NCBI GenBank assembly: GCA_040902885.1
Contig: JBBDWK010000073.1
Location: forward strand, 34,750-98,749
Direction of reading: 5' to 3'
Length of the DNA stretch: 64,000 nt
Source of the DNA: JBBDWK01 sp040902885
GTDB taxonomy: Bacteria; Acidobacteriota; Terriglobia; Bryobacterales; Bryobacteraceae
Both the position numbers and the translations under genes were made by a program. The notes under the pieces were generated by a model, which worked only from the letters and a program-made list of their open reading frames with translations, did no database searches and was not told where the DNA came from. This document shows positions 1 through 8,869 of the stretch, in pieces. Every line of letters starts with the position of its first letter. Position 1 is the first letter of the stretch.

Positions 1-739
1 GCACGTCGTCGAGATGCTTCGGGTCGCGCGACTCCGTCATCCGTTGAGTAAGACGCTCGAGCTGGCGAACGGATAATCCTTGGCTGACCACTTTCTCAGC
101 CACCTGACGTTGCAGCTCAAGGGTTGGCAGGGTGAGGAGCGATCTGGCGTGGCCGGCGGACAGACGCCGCTCTGCGACGAGCTGCTGAATGTCGTGAGGA
201 AGTTGCAGAAGACGAAGCAGATTGGCGATGGTGCTGCGATCTTTGCCCGTCCGGCGGCCAATCTCCTCGTGACTGAGGTTCAGCTCCGAAGCCAGGCGTT
301 GAAAAGCGACCGCAACCTCGATTGGGTTGAGGTCTTCGCGCTGAATGTTTTCAATGAGCGTAATTTCGAGAAGACGCTCATCGGGAATATTCTGAACAAC
401 GGCTGGAACGCGCTCCAGGTTCGCGAGTCTTGCCGCGCGCCAGCGGCGCTCGCCGGCTACCAGTTGATAGCGGTCTCCCATGGACCGGACTACGAGCGGC
501 TGGATCACGCCGTTGGCTCGTATCGACTGCGCGAGCTCCTGAAGGCGGTCGGCCTGAAAGATCCGGCGCGGCTGAAGGGGGTTGGGGTCGATGTGGTCCA
601 GCGGCACAAGGACCACAAGCTCGCCCTGAGCTGCGGTCGGTGTAGGTGGCGCGGGGATGATGAGGTCGGGCCGGTGCGGCAAGAGCGCCGTCAAACCCTT
701 ACCGAGAGCTCGTCGAGGTCCTGCGCCTGGTTTGCTCAT
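1..739 (-). CDS. parB: Chromosome partitioning protein ParB (3' end beyond window)
   Basis: DNA-binding CTP switch of the ParABS chromosome segregation system, which loads at parS and spreads. The first 246 residues are present and the C-terminal dimerisation domain runs off the left edge. The basic N-terminal tail that contacts ParA (residues 5-20) is followed by the ParB/Srx nuclease-like domain with the CTP-binding motif GERRWR at 96-101 and the second conserved box ENIQRED at 130-136. A helix-turn-helix follows at about 155-176. The ATG at 739 overlaps the 3' end of parA by about 40 bp and has an AAGGAG about 10 nt upstream, so the two are co-transcribed. Family identity is clear from motifs and neighbour; only the C-terminus is unseen. 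Confidence 0.96.
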   Translation of the reverse strand, partial: MSKPGAGPRRALGKGLTALLPHRPDLIIPAPPTPTAAQGELVVLVPLDHIDPNPLQPRRIFQADRLQELAQSIRANGVIQPLVVRSMGDRYQLVAGERRWRAARLANLERVPAVVQNIPDERLLEITLIENIQREDLNPIEVAVAFQRLASELNLSHEEIGRRTGKDRSTIANLLRLLQLPHDIQQLVAERRLSAGHARSLLTLPTLELQRQVAEKVVSQGLSVRQLERLTQRMTESRDPKHLDDV

Positions 740-1493
740 TACGGAGAATCTCCTTTGCCAGTTTGATATAGCTCTCGGCGCCGCGCGAACGCACGTCGTA
801 GCTTAGAATGGACTTCCCGTAACTGGGCGCTTCGGCTAGTCGGATGCTGCGCGGAATGACGGTCTGAAATACCTCGTCGCCGAAGAACTCTTTCAAATCT
901 TGCGCCACTTGCCGCGTCAGATTGGTTCGGTCGTCGAACATCGTGAGCAGGATGCCTTCGATGCCAATGGGATGGTGGAAGGAGTCCCGGATGCGGTCAA
1001 TCGTGTCCATCAGCTCGGAAACGCCTTCCAAAGCAAAGAATTCGCACTGAATGGGAATGAGCACCGAATCGGCGGCGAGAAGGGCGTTGAGGGTCAGGAG
1101 ATCCAGGGCCGGTGGGCAATCGATCAGGATGTAATGATAGTGTTCGCGGGCGGGTGCAATCTTGTTACGCAGCCGGCTCTCGCGCTGCGGCAAGTGAACG
1201 AGCTCAAGATTCGCTCCAACCAGATTCTTGTCGGCGGGAATCAGATCCAGACCGTCGAACTCAGAATGGACGGTCACGGCTTCCAGCGTAACGTCGGAGA
1301 GAAGAACGTCGTATAAACTGAGCTGATCCAATCCCTTCTGGACTCCCAGGCCCGAAGTGGAGTTGCCTTGCGGGTCTGAATCAATCAGCAGCGCTCGCAA
1401 GTCATTCGCGGCGAGTGACGCAGCGAGGTTGATGGCGGTAGTCGTCTTCCCGACGCCCCCCTTTTGATTCGTTACCGCAATGACCTTTCCCAA
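699..1493 (-). CDS. parA: Chromosome partitioning ATPase ParA (Soj)
   Basis: 264-residue deviant Walker A ATPase that drives ParB-parS complexes apart over the nucleoid. The N-terminus carries the signature KGGVGKTT (residues 11-18), where the first lysine marks the MinD/ParA class. The switch region DSDPQGN and a Walker B-like strand ending in DCPP follow. Length is standard for chromosomal ParA. The gene lies between mnmG and parB, the arrangement typical of origin-proximal chromosomal par loci, with a parS site in its upstream gap. Its 3' end overlaps the parB start. The gene rsmG, often found between mnmG and parA, is absent here. Confidence 0.97.
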   Translation of the reverse strand: MGKVIAVTNQKGGVGKTTTAINLAASLAANDLRALLIDSDPQGNSTSGLGVQKGLDQLSLYDVLLSDVTLEAVTVHSEFDGLDLIPADKNLVGANLELVHLPQRESRLRNKIAPAREHYHYILIDCPPALDLLTLNALLAADSVLIPIQCEFFALEGVSELMDTIDRIRDSFHHPIGIEGILLTMFDDRTNLTRQVAQDLKEFFGDEVFQTVIPRSIRLAEAPSYGKSILSYDVRSRGAESYIKLAKEILRNEQTRRRTSTSSR

Positions 1494-1531
1494 GTGAATT
1501 ATGCTAACACGAACATTCGGGCGCGGAAGTG

Positions 1532-1547
1532 CGTTTCACGTGAAACG
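1532..1547. promoter_or_regulatory. parS centromere site
   Basis: A perfect 16-bp palindrome, CGTTTCACGTGAAACG, matches the conserved bacterial parS core (GTTTCACGTGAAAC) exactly in its central 14 positions. It sits in the 62-bp gap between mnmG and parA, the usual place for a parS next to its own parAB operon. ParB would nucleate here, and binding could also modulate parAB transcription (inference). Confidence 0.93.
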
Positions 1548-1555
1548 ATCAGAAT

Positions 1556-3373
1556 TTAGACACGAGACATGCTGAGGTAAACGTCAAGAATGGAGATTGC
1601 GGCTGGCGTTACGCCCGGAATGCGCGCCGCATGTCCAAGGCTGGCGGGACGAACGAGGGCCAACTTCTCACGAACCTCCCGGGAAAGCCCCGGAATTCCG
1701 TCAAACTGAAAATCCTCCGGAATGGACCGCCGCTCGGAGCGTTTCAGACGCTCCATCTGTTTCTCCAACTGAGACATGTAGCCGGCATACTTGATCTCCG
1801 TTTCCATGGTGGTCAGAACGCCTGCTTCCGCCTGCTCACCCAGTTGCTCGCAAACCCAAGTTGAGATCTCTTCAATATGAGATTCCGGCCGCTTCAGCCA
1901 CTGGCCGTACCGATGCTGCCGCAGAATATCGGCTAAACGCAAACGCTGGGACTGCTTTCGCTCGAAACGGCGCCAGCGTTCATCGTTAACAAGACCAACG
2001 GTACGGCCAAGCTGCGTCAGCCGCTCGTCTGCATTGTCAATCCGAAGATGCAGCCGAAACTCGGCCCGGGAGGTAAACATGCGGTATGGCTCGTCGGCGC
2101 CCTTGCTGACCAAGTCATCAATCAGAATTCCGATGTATCCCTCGGTCCGCGCCACCTGCACCCCGTCCAGCCCGCCGACGCTACGGGCGGCATTGATTCC
2201 CGCCACAATTCCCTGACATGCGGCCTCTTCGTACCCGGAGGTACCGTTGATCTGCCCGGCCAGATAGAGGCCGCGAATGCTCTTTACCTCAAGCGAATGC
2301 CAGAGTTCTCGCGGATCGATGGCATCGTACTCAATCGCATAACCGGGCCGGATCATCTCGGCATTCTCGAGGCCGGGAACCGACGCCACCATGGCCGACT
2401 GGACGTCAATTGGCATGCTCGTGGACATGCCGTTCAAATACACTTCGTTCGTGTCCAAGCCCTCCGGCTCAAGAAAAATCTGGTGACGGGCCTTATCCGG
2501 AAATTTAACGATCTTGTCTTCAATCGACGGGCAATATCTGGGACCAATACCCTCAATTTGCCCGCTGTACAGAGGTGATCGCGCAATGCTCTCCTCTAGC
2601 ACACGCTTGGTCTCCGCCGTTGTATAGCCGGCATGACACTCAATCTGGGGCCTGTCGATCCGGTCGGTCATGAACGAGAATGGCGTCGGCGCCGGGTCGC
2701 CCGGCTGCGGCTCAAAGCGGGACCAGTCGATTGTCCGTCCGTCCAGCCGCGGCGGCGTTCCTGTCTTGAGCCTGGACCAACGCAGGCCCAACCCCCGCAG
2801 TTGCTCGCCCAAAAGCTGAGACGGCGCTTCACCGTTCCTGCCGCAGCTATACTTCATCTCGCCCACATGCGCCAAGCCATTCAGAAACGTACCTGTCGTC
2901 ACGATCACCGCGTCGGCCAGCATAGACCGCCCATCGCGCAGCATCACGCCCCTTACCCGCCGCTCCGGATCCTCGCCTTCGACGATCAACTCGGAAACCT
3001 CTGCCTGCCGGATCCGAAGATTAGGCTCAGTTTCAAGGACCTCCCGCATCCTGAGGCGGTAGAGCTTCTTGTCGCACTGGGCTCGAGGGGACCACACGGC
3101 GGGGCCGCGGCTCGTATTCAGAAGCCGGAAGTGGATACCCACGGCGTCGGTGACCTCGCCCATCACCCCGCCGAGAGCATCGATCTCACGCACCAAATGT
3201 CCCTTTGCAATTCCCCCAACGGCCGGATTGCAGGACATCTGCGCAATCAGATCCAGATTCATCGTGATCATCGCGGTTTTCAAGCCCATCCGCGCGCAAG
3301 CTCGTGAAGCCTCACAGCCCGCATGGCCCGCGCCGACCACGATCACATCGTACCGGTTCTGCATTGCTATCAT
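1556..3373 (-). CDS. mnmG: tRNA uridine-5-carboxymethylaminomethyl synthesis enzyme MnmG (GidA)
   Basis: FAD-dependent enzyme that, with MnmE, installs the carboxymethylaminomethyl group on wobble U34 of several tRNAs. The Rossmann motif VVGAGHAGCEA lies right after the start and the SCNPAVGGIAKGHL signature follows at about residues 45-60. The C-terminal helical domain for MnmE and tRNA binding is complete. I chose the ATG at 3373 (605 aa, normal length) because GGAG lies 5 nt upstream; an ATG at 3364 is the alternative. A longer reading from 3421 would run into the divergent purD. Only about 10 bp separate the two divergent starts, so the promoters must overlap the opposite coding regions. 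Probably heads the mnmG-parA-parB unit. Confidence 0.97.
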   Translation of the reverse strand: MIAMQNRYDVIVVGAGHAGCEASRACARMGLKTAMITMNLDLIAQMSCNPAVGGIAKGHLVREIDALGGVMGEVTDAVGIHFRLLNTSRGPAVWSPRAQCDKKLYRLRMREVLETEPNLRIRQAEVSELIVEGEDPERRVRGVMLRDGRSMLADAVIVTTGTFLNGLAHVGEMKYSCGRNGEAPSQLLGEQLRGLGLRWSRLKTGTPPRLDGRTIDWSRFEPQPGDPAPTPFSFMTDRIDRPQIECHAGYTTAETKRVLEESIARSPLYSGQIEGIGPRYCPSIEDKIVKFPDKARHQIFLEPEGLDTNEVYLNGMSTSMPIDVQSAMVASVPGLENAEMIRPGYAIEYDAIDPRELWHSLEVKSIRGLYLAGQINGTSGYEEAACQGIVAGINAARSVGGLDGVQVARTEGYIGILIDDLVSKGADEPYRMFTSRAEFRLHLRIDNADERLTQLGRTVGLVNDERWRRFERKQSQRLRLADILRQHRYGQWLKRPESHIEEISTWVCEQLGEQAEAGVLTTMETEIKYAGYMSQLEKQMERLKRSERRSIPEDFQFDGIPGLSREVREKLALVRPASLGHAARIPGVTPAAISILDVYLSMSRV

Positions 3374-3382
3374 TGTAACTCC

Positions 3383-4633
3383 ATGAAGATCTTGGTCATC
3401 GGCTCGGGAGGGCGGGAGCACGCCCTAGCTTGGCGCATCGCACAGAGCCCGTCGGCCACCCATGTCTATGCCGCGCCGGGCAACCCGGGGATAGCGCAGA
3501 TCGCGGAATGTCTCACTCCCACGGACCAGTCGCCCGCTTCCTACCTAGCCATCGCCCAGCGCGTTGCGGCGGACCTTACCATCGTCGGCCCCGAAACTCC
3601 GCTGGTGGCGGGCGTTGTGGATCTGTTTCGCGCGCACGGCATGGCGATCGTCGGACCGACGGCGGACAATGCCCGCCTCGAGGGCAGCAAGATCTTCGCG
3701 AAGGAGTTTTTCCGCCAGCACGGAATTCCTACCGCGCGATCCGTCCTCGTAGCCAACAGTCAGGAAGCCAGCGCCCACCTGGTGGATTTTTCCTTCCCGG
3801 TGGTGCTGAAGGCCGACGGCCTTGCCGCGGGGAAGGGCGTCGTCATCGCTAATAGCATTATGGAAGCCGAGGCGGCCCTGCCAATCCTCGGTGACCGCCT
3901 CGTGATTGAAGAGTTTCTCACTGGCGAAGAGGTCAGCTTCATCGTGCTCTCCGACGGTCGCCACTTCCTCTGCATGGAGCCCACTCAGGACCACAAAACC
4001 ATCTATGACGGCGATTGCGGCCCCAACACGGGCGGAATGGGCGCTTACTCCGACTCGCGGATTCTGACCACGGCCGAGACTCAACGCATCCTCGATACAG
4101 TAATCCAGCCTACAGTTCATGCGACTCAGTTCACGGGCTTCCTTTACGCAGGTCTCATGATGACCGCCGACGGTCCGAAGGTATTGGAATTCAATGTTCG
4201 CATGGGGGACCCGGAAACTCAGGCCCTCATGCAACGCCTGAACGGCGATTTCGCCGCCATCCTGATGGCTGCGGCGGGCGGTGGCCTTTCCTCCCAGAAG
4301 ATGACGTGGAATCCCGACCCTTCGGTCTGCGTGGTGCTGGCATCCGAGGGATACCCGGGCAGTAGTCGAACCGGCGATGACATTGAGGGGATTGACGACG
4401 CGGAAGCCGCTGGCGCGGTCGTGTTTCACGCCGGAACCCAGCGAAGCGGCGATCGTCTTGTAACCGCGGGCGGCAGGGTCCTTGGCGTCACTGCCGCCGG
4501 CGCGAATCTTGCCGCGGCGATCCGCAACACCTATCGAGCGGCCGGCCGAATCCGCTTTCCGGGAATGCAGTACCGCAAGGATATTGGACGGAAGGGCCTC
4601 ACCCGCTACAATGAAGGAGATTCGGGCACGTAG
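3383..4633 (+). CDS. purD: Phosphoribosylamine-glycine ligase (GAR synthetase)
   Basis: Second step of de novo purine synthesis: joins phosphoribosylamine and glycine using ATP to give GAR. The 416-residue protein has the full set of domains: N-terminal MKILVIGSGGREHALAW, the ATP-grasp region with KADGLAAGKGV at about 140-150, the HDHK-type segment QDHKTIYDGDCGPNTGGMG, and the C-terminal GAR-binding part. The start is the ATG that gives the canonical MKILVIGSGGREHA N-terminus; no clear ribosome-binding site precedes it. Its TAG stop (4631-4633) lies within the 5' end of the tRNA-Arg gene, so the last few codons of purD are also the tRNA acceptor stem. Confidence 0.97.
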   Translation: MKILVIGSGGREHALAWRIAQSPSATHVYAAPGNPGIAQIAECLTPTDQSPASYLAIAQRVAADLTIVGPETPLVAGVVDLFRAHGMAIVGPTADNARLEGSKIFAKEFFRQHGIPTARSVLVANSQEASAHLVDFSFPVVLKADGLAAGKGVVIANSIMEAEAALPILGDRLVIEEFLTGEEVSFIVLSDGRHFLCMEPTQDHKTIYDGDCGPNTGGMGAYSDSRILTTAETQRILDTVIQPTVHATQFTGFLYAGLMMTADGPKVLEFNVRMGDPETQALMQRLNGDFAAILMAAAGGGLSSQKMTWNPDPSVCVVLASEGYPGSSRTGDDIEGIDDAEAAGAVVFHAGTQRSGDRLVTAGGRVLGVTAAGANLAAAIRNTYRAAGRIRFPGMQYRKDIGRKGLTRYNEGDSGT

Positions 4634-4700
4634 CTCAGATGGATAGAGCGGTCGCCTCCTAAGCGACAGGTCGGCAGTTCGAATCTGCCCGTGCCTACCA
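4624..4700 (+). tRNA. tRNA-Arg (anticodon CCT)
   Basis: 77-nt tRNA with encoded CCA. The acceptor arms GGGCACG and CGTGCCT pair with a terminal G-U. The anticodon stem GTCGC/GCGAC closes the loop CTCCTAA with anticodon CCT at 4658-4660, and the T-arm GGCAG/CTGCC encloses TTCGAAT. It reads AGG codons. The first ten bases overlap the 3' end of purD, including its stop codon, so the purD transcript probably carries the tRNA and is cut by RNase P (inference). Confidence 0.97.
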
Positions 4701-4750
4701 CACCCCCGCATCGAGTACAATCCATACAGACATCCGTCAAGGAGAACTGT

Positions 4751-6004
4751 ATGACCCCCTCGCGACGCGACTTTTTCCGCATGGCCTCAACCGTTCCTTT
4801 GCTTCCGGCAAGCTGGACGGCCTTTGCTTCTTCGCTCAGCGCGGCGGGCGGCGATACGGCCTCCGAAAGCTACTGGCTCATGGTGAAGCGCCAGTTCCCG
4901 CTGGAAGACAAGCTCATCTACATGAACGCCGCGAACGTATGTCCCGTTTCGCGGCCGGTGATGGACAGGCACCTTGAATATTTGCGCGACTTCCACGCCA
5001 ACCCGTCTTTTCAGAATCGCGGCAAGTACGTGCCCTTGCGCGAATCCTTGCGAGGCAAGATCGCGAGTCTGCTGCGCGTCGCCTCCGATGAAATCGCCAT
5101 CACGCGCAATACCAGCGAAGGCAGCAACATCGTGGTGAACGGCGTGGACCTCAAGGCGGGCGACGAGGTCGTCATCACGAGCCATAATCATCCCTCCAAC
5201 AACGATTCCTGGAAAGTGCGCGCGCGCCGCGACAAGTTCGTGGTCAAGAGCGTGCCCGTGCCGGTGCCCGCGTCGAGTGTGGACGATCTGATTGGCGGCA
5301 TCGAGCGCGCCATTACGCCGCGGACGCGCGTGATTGCCATCACCCACGTCACCAACACCACCGGCATACTCTATCCCGCGAAGCAGATCGCTGAGCTGGC
5401 GCGCCGGCGCGGCATCTATATGCACCTCGATGGCGCTCAAACTTTTGGGGCATTGGACGTGAACCTGAAAGACATCGGCTGCGATTCGTACTCGACCAGT
5501 GCGCACAAGTGGCCCATGGGACCGCTCGAAGCGGGCGTCCTGTTCGTGCGCGCCGAGCGCATCGCGGAACTTTGGCCGTCCATCGTCACCGCGGGCTGGG
5601 CGGACGATCTGAAGGGCGCGCGAAAGTTTGAAGTGTTCGGCCAGCGCGACGATCCACGTGTGGTGGCGCTCGATGCGGCCATCGACTTCCTGAACCTCAT
5701 CGGCGCTCGCGAGATAGAAGCCCGGCTTCGCGCTCTCACTACCCGCGCCAAGATGGGGCTCAAGAACATCGCGGCGGTGGAACTGAAGACCAACCTGGAG
5801 CCGGAGCTTTCGGGCGGCGTCGTCAAATTCCGCATCAAGAGCGCTCCCACTAAACAGGCTTACGACACGCTTTGGGAGAAGCATCGCATGGGAATCGCGA
5901 TGACGGCATCTGGCGATTCCGAGGGCTTGCGTTTCTCGCCGCACGTTTACAATTCCATGGAAGAGATCGACCGCGCCGTCTCGGCTGTAAAAAGCCTGGC
6001 GTAA
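4751..6004 (+). CDS. Exported class V aminotransferase-fold protein (PLP-dependent)
   Basis: 417-residue fold-type I PLP enzyme of the class V aminotransferase / isopenicillin N epimerase-like group. It has an N-terminal twin-arginine signal (SRRDFFRMAS, then a hydrophobic stretch), so it is predicted to be exported folded. The PLP region shows HLDGAQTFGALDV, where the Asp contacts the pyridine nitrogen, and the Schiff-base lysine lies in STSAHKWPMGP. The ATG at 4751 has an AAGGAGAA ribosome-binding site just upstream. It follows the tRNA-Arg and is not obviously linked to neighbours. Substrate cannot be told from sequence: cysteine desulfurase, epimerase and aminotransferase roles share this fold. 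Confidence 0.85.
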   Translation: MTPSRRDFFRMASTVPLLPASWTAFASSLSAAGGDTASESYWLMVKRQFPLEDKLIYMNAANVCPVSRPVMDRHLEYLRDFHANPSFQNRGKYVPLRESLRGKIASLLRVASDEIAITRNTSEGSNIVVNGVDLKAGDEVVITSHNHPSNNDSWKVRARRDKFVVKSVPVPVPASSVDDLIGGIERAITPRTRVIAITHVTNTTGILYPAKQIAELARRRGIYMHLDGAQTFGALDVNLKDIGCDSYSTSAHKWPMGPLEAGVLFVRAERIAELWPSIVTAGWADDLKGARKFEVFGQRDDPRVVALDAAIDFLNLIGAREIEARLRALTTRAKMGLKNIAAVELKTNLEPELSGGVVKFRIKSAPTKQAYDTLWEKHRMGIAMTASGDSEGLRFSPHVYNSMEEIDRAVSAVKSLA

Positions 6005-6043
6005 CTCATTCCACGTTTTAGGGATCTTCGCCGTCTATATCAT

Positions 6044-7627
6044 TTGCGGATCCTCTGCGCCTGCCTTCTTGTGTGCCTGGCCGCGACGTCGGCCGGCTGC
6101 CTCGGCGCAGCGTCGAAGCGCTTCAGGGCGGGGCGCAAGGCGGAGAAATCGGGCGATGTGGCCCGTGCCTATCTGCTGTATTCTCAAGCCGCGGCGCTCG
6201 ACCCCGAGAACCGCAAGTACTGGCAGCGCAGCCAAGCTGTTCGCACACGCGCCGCGCTCCAACTAAAACTCAAGCCTCCCGCAGCTCCTCTGCCGCCCGG
6301 GGAACTGACGGAGGAAGAGTTCCAAACGATCACCGAGACCGACCTCGCCGAAGCCCGCGCGCCTCGGCCTCCCATCAGGTTAATACCCGGACCGGTGCGT
6401 AAAGACCTCGACCTGAGAGGCGACGCAAAAGCCCTCTGGGAGGAGGTCGCGCGCGCCTTCGGCCTGGACACGGTTTTCGATGGCGACTACCAGCCTGGGC
6501 AGCCCATCCGCTTCCGCATGGAGGACGCCAATCATCGCGAGGCGCTGCACGCGCTTGAGCTGGCAACCGCGAGTTTCGCGGTGCCGCTGAGCGACCGGCT
6601 GCTTCTAGTGGCCAAAGAGACGCCGCAGAAGCGCGCCGATCTGGATCCTTTCGTGACTGTGGTAATACCCCTGCCGGAGCCGGTCTCCGTGCAGGAGGCG
6701 CAGGAGCTCGCGCAAGCCGTGCGACAGTCGCTCACGCTCAACAAGTTCCATGTGGACAGCATCCGCCGCATGGCCGTCATCCGCGACCAGGTTTCCAAAG
6801 TTAGGATAGCCCAGCTTGTTTTTCGCCAACTGCTGCAGCATCGTCCGGAGGTGGCAATCGATCTGGAGTTTCGCGAAGTCGCGCGGGTCAACTCCCTGAG
6901 CTATGGTTTGAAGCTGCCCGCGAGCTTCCCTCTCGACTTCCTCGGCACTGTGCTCGGAAGCGTTAAGCCGTCGATCACCGGGCCGCTGTTTGTTTTCGGC
7001 GGAGGCAGGACCATCTTCGGACTGGGCGTAGCCAGCACCCAACTGATTGCGCGCATGAGCCGCAGCAATGCGTCCAGCCTGCTGCAAACCACCTTGCGAT
7101 CGGTCGACGGGCAGCCCGCCACCTTCCACGTAGGCGACCGCTTTCCCATTCTCACGGGAGGCTTCTTCGGTCCGCCGCCGACCGGCGATGAAGAAGTTTT
7201 CATACCTCCGCCAACGGTCAATTTCGAGGATCTCGGGGCGCTGATCAAGATCACGCCGCACGTGCACGATATGGAAGAAGCGACGCTGGAAGTGGAAGCC
7301 GAGTTCAAGGTGCTTGGCGGCGAGAGCTTCAACGGCATCCCTGTCATCTCAACGCGAAAGCTGAGCTCTCACGTCCGTCTGCGCTTTGACGAGTGGGCGG
7401 TGATCGCAGGCCTGATGAACGAGGCCGAAGCGCGCAGCATCACCGGACTGGCGGGACTATCGCACGTACCGTTCCTGGGGGCGTTGGTGAGGCGCCACGA
7501 CCGCGATCGCGGAGTTAGCGAAGTACTGATTCTGATCAAGCCCCGGCTGCTCAGCCTCCCGCCGTCGCAAAGGGTGACACACGCGCTGCGCACGGGCACG
7601 GACACGCGGCCCATCACTCCCCTGTAG
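6044..7627 (+). CDS. Secretin-like outer-membrane lipoprotein (type II/III secretion, pilus Q family)
   Basis: 527-residue protein with a lipoprotein signal peptide ending in ATSAGC (lipobox Cys near residue 19). A short TPR-like helix pair follows (about 25-60), then an N-domain-like region (100-230) and a secretin core (about 260-510). Core features are VAIDLEFREVARVN, the long GGFFGPPPTGDE loop, and VIAGLMNEAEARSITGLAG...VPFLG, which matches the final strands and lip of secretins. The start is TTG at 6044; no in-frame ATG exists that keeps the signal peptide. No ATPase, pseudopilin or inner-membrane assembly gene lies nearby, so this is a solitary secretin. It is convergent with dinB. Confidence 0.85.
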   Translation: MRILCACLLVCLAATSAGCLGAASKRFRAGRKAEKSGDVARAYLLYSQAAALDPENRKYWQRSQAVRTRAALQLKLKPPAAPLPPGELTEEEFQTITETDLAEARAPRPPIRLIPGPVRKDLDLRGDAKALWEEVARAFGLDTVFDGDYQPGQPIRFRMEDANHREALHALELATASFAVPLSDRLLLVAKETPQKRADLDPFVTVVIPLPEPVSVQEAQELAQAVRQSLTLNKFHVDSIRRMAVIRDQVSKVRIAQLVFRQLLQHRPEVAIDLEFREVARVNSLSYGLKLPASFPLDFLGTVLGSVKPSITGPLFVFGGGRTIFGLGVASTQLIARMSRSNASSLLQTTLRSVDGQPATFHVGDRFPILTGGFFGPPPTGDEEVFIPPPTVNFEDLGALIKITPHVHDMEEATLEVEAEFKVLGGESFNGIPVISTRKLSSHVRLRFDEWAVIAGLMNEAEARSITGLAGLSHVPFLGALVRRHDRDRGVSEVLILIKPRLLSLPPSQRVTHALRTGTDTRPITPL

Positions 7628-7642
7628 GACGCGACGCCGCGG

Positions 7643-8869
7643 TCATTTGGGTTTGGGCTTGAATCCGGCCGGGTTCTCGTGCACGCGCTCTTCGAAGCGG
7701 CCTTCGAGCGCATTGGCCAATGAGACGCTCGCATCGCCGTATCTGTCGCGCAGCCGGTCTACAGCCGCGAGCGCATTTTTCCAGCGCTCAATGCGCCGCT
7801 CCTCGGTGAGGTGCAGTTGGCCTTCGCTGCGGTCGAGCGAAGAGGCCTGAATGCCGAGCAGCCGCACCGCGCGCCCGGCCTTCCAATTCCCGCGGAAGAG
7901 CGTGCGGGCACGATCGAAAATCTCCGTATCGAGCTGCGTACCGCGAGCGAGCGTGTGCGCGCGGGTGATGGTGGAGAAATCCGAATAGCGCAGCTTGAGC
8001 TGCAAAGTGCGGGCATAGAATCCGCCCTCGCGAAGACGCCGGCCGACCATTTCCGAAAGGCGAGCCAGCGTGGTCTCGATCCGCGCCGCATCGAGCGTGT
8101 CTTCGCCGAAGGTGTGCTCGTGGCCGATGGACTTCGGGTCAGCCTCTTCGCCAATGGCCGTATCGAACCAGCCGCCCGCATCGAGGCCGTGCGCCTTGCC
8201 TGCCAGCGCGAGGCCCCACTTGCCGAAGCGGCTTTCGAGCAGCGCTTCATCCAGAGCCGCAAGATCGCCGATCTTGCGAATGCCGAGCCGATGCAAATGT
8301 AGCTCCGTGACCTTCCCTACGCCGGGAATGCGCCTCACGTCGAGAGGCGCGAGAAAGCGCGCCTCCAGGCCCGGAATCACCCACAGAATGCCGCTGGGCT
8401 TGGCCTGGTCGGAAGCAATCTTCGCCACAAGCCGGCCGGTCGCAATGCCGATAGAACAATTCAGGTTAGTTCCGTTTTTGATTCTGTTGCGCAGCGCGTG
8501 CGCGGCGGCGAGGGGAGGGCCGTGCAACCGCGCGGCTCCGGTGAGATCGAGATAGGCTTCGTCGATGGAAGCCATTTCCACCAGAGGGGTAAAGGCATAC
8601 AGGATGTCATACACCCGCCGCGAGTAGTCGCGGTAGCGGGTTGGATGCCCATGCAAAAAGATGGCGTGCGGGCAGAGCTTGGCCGCGGTGCGGAGCGGCA
8701 TGGCGGAATGAACGCCGAATTTGCGGGCTTCGTAGGATGCGGCCGAGACCACGCCGCGCTGGTCCCGGTCGCCGCCGACCACTACGGCTTTCCCCTTCAG
8801 CGACGGATCGAACAGCTCTTCGACCGATACGAAGAAGGCGTCCATATCGACATGAAAGATGGTTTTCAC
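7643..8869 (-). CDS. dinB: DNA polymerase IV (Y-family, translesion)
   Basis: 408-residue Y-family polymerase for error-prone bypass of damaged template. The catalytic motif I HVDMDAFFVSVE is at residues 6-17 and the second metal-binding motif SIDEAYLDL at about 105. The helix-hairpin-helix DNA-binding segment RRIPGVGKVTELHLHRLGI is near 180, followed by the little-finger domain. The final residues lack a recognisable beta-clamp-binding QL-type motif that I can be sure of. Its ATG overlaps the prmC stop by 4 bp, so it is the last gene of the DUF1385-prfA-prmC-dinB operon. This placement is unusual for an SOS gene; I see no LexA box immediately upstream. Confidence 0.95.
   Translation of the reverse strand: MKTIFHVDMDAFFVSVEELFDPSLKGKAVVVGGDRDQRGVVSAASYEARKFGVHSAMPLRTAAKLCPHAIFLHGHPTRYRDYSRRVYDILYAFTPLVEMASIDEAYLDLTGAARLHGPPLAAAHALRNRIKNGTNLNCSIGIATGRLVAKIASDQAKPSGILWVIPGLEARFLAPLDVRRIPGVGKVTELHLHRLGIRKIGDLAALDEALLESRFGKWGLALAGKAHGLDAGGWFDTAIGEEADPKSIGHEHTFGEDTLDAARIETTLARLSEMVGRRLREGGFYARTLQLKLRYSDFSTITRAHTLARGTQLDTEIFDRARTLFRGNWKAGRAVRLLGIQASSLDRSEGQLHLTEERRIERWKNALAAVDRLRDRYGDASVSLANALEGRFEERVHENPAGFKPKPK

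Noticed and set aside
80..766. Long plus-strand open frame at the left edge
   Set aside because: It is antisense to parB, whose conserved motifs are on the minus strand.
3545..4720. Long minus-strand open frame across purD and tRNA-Arg
   Set aside because: It is antisense to purD; no conserved domain and the purD motifs are continuous.
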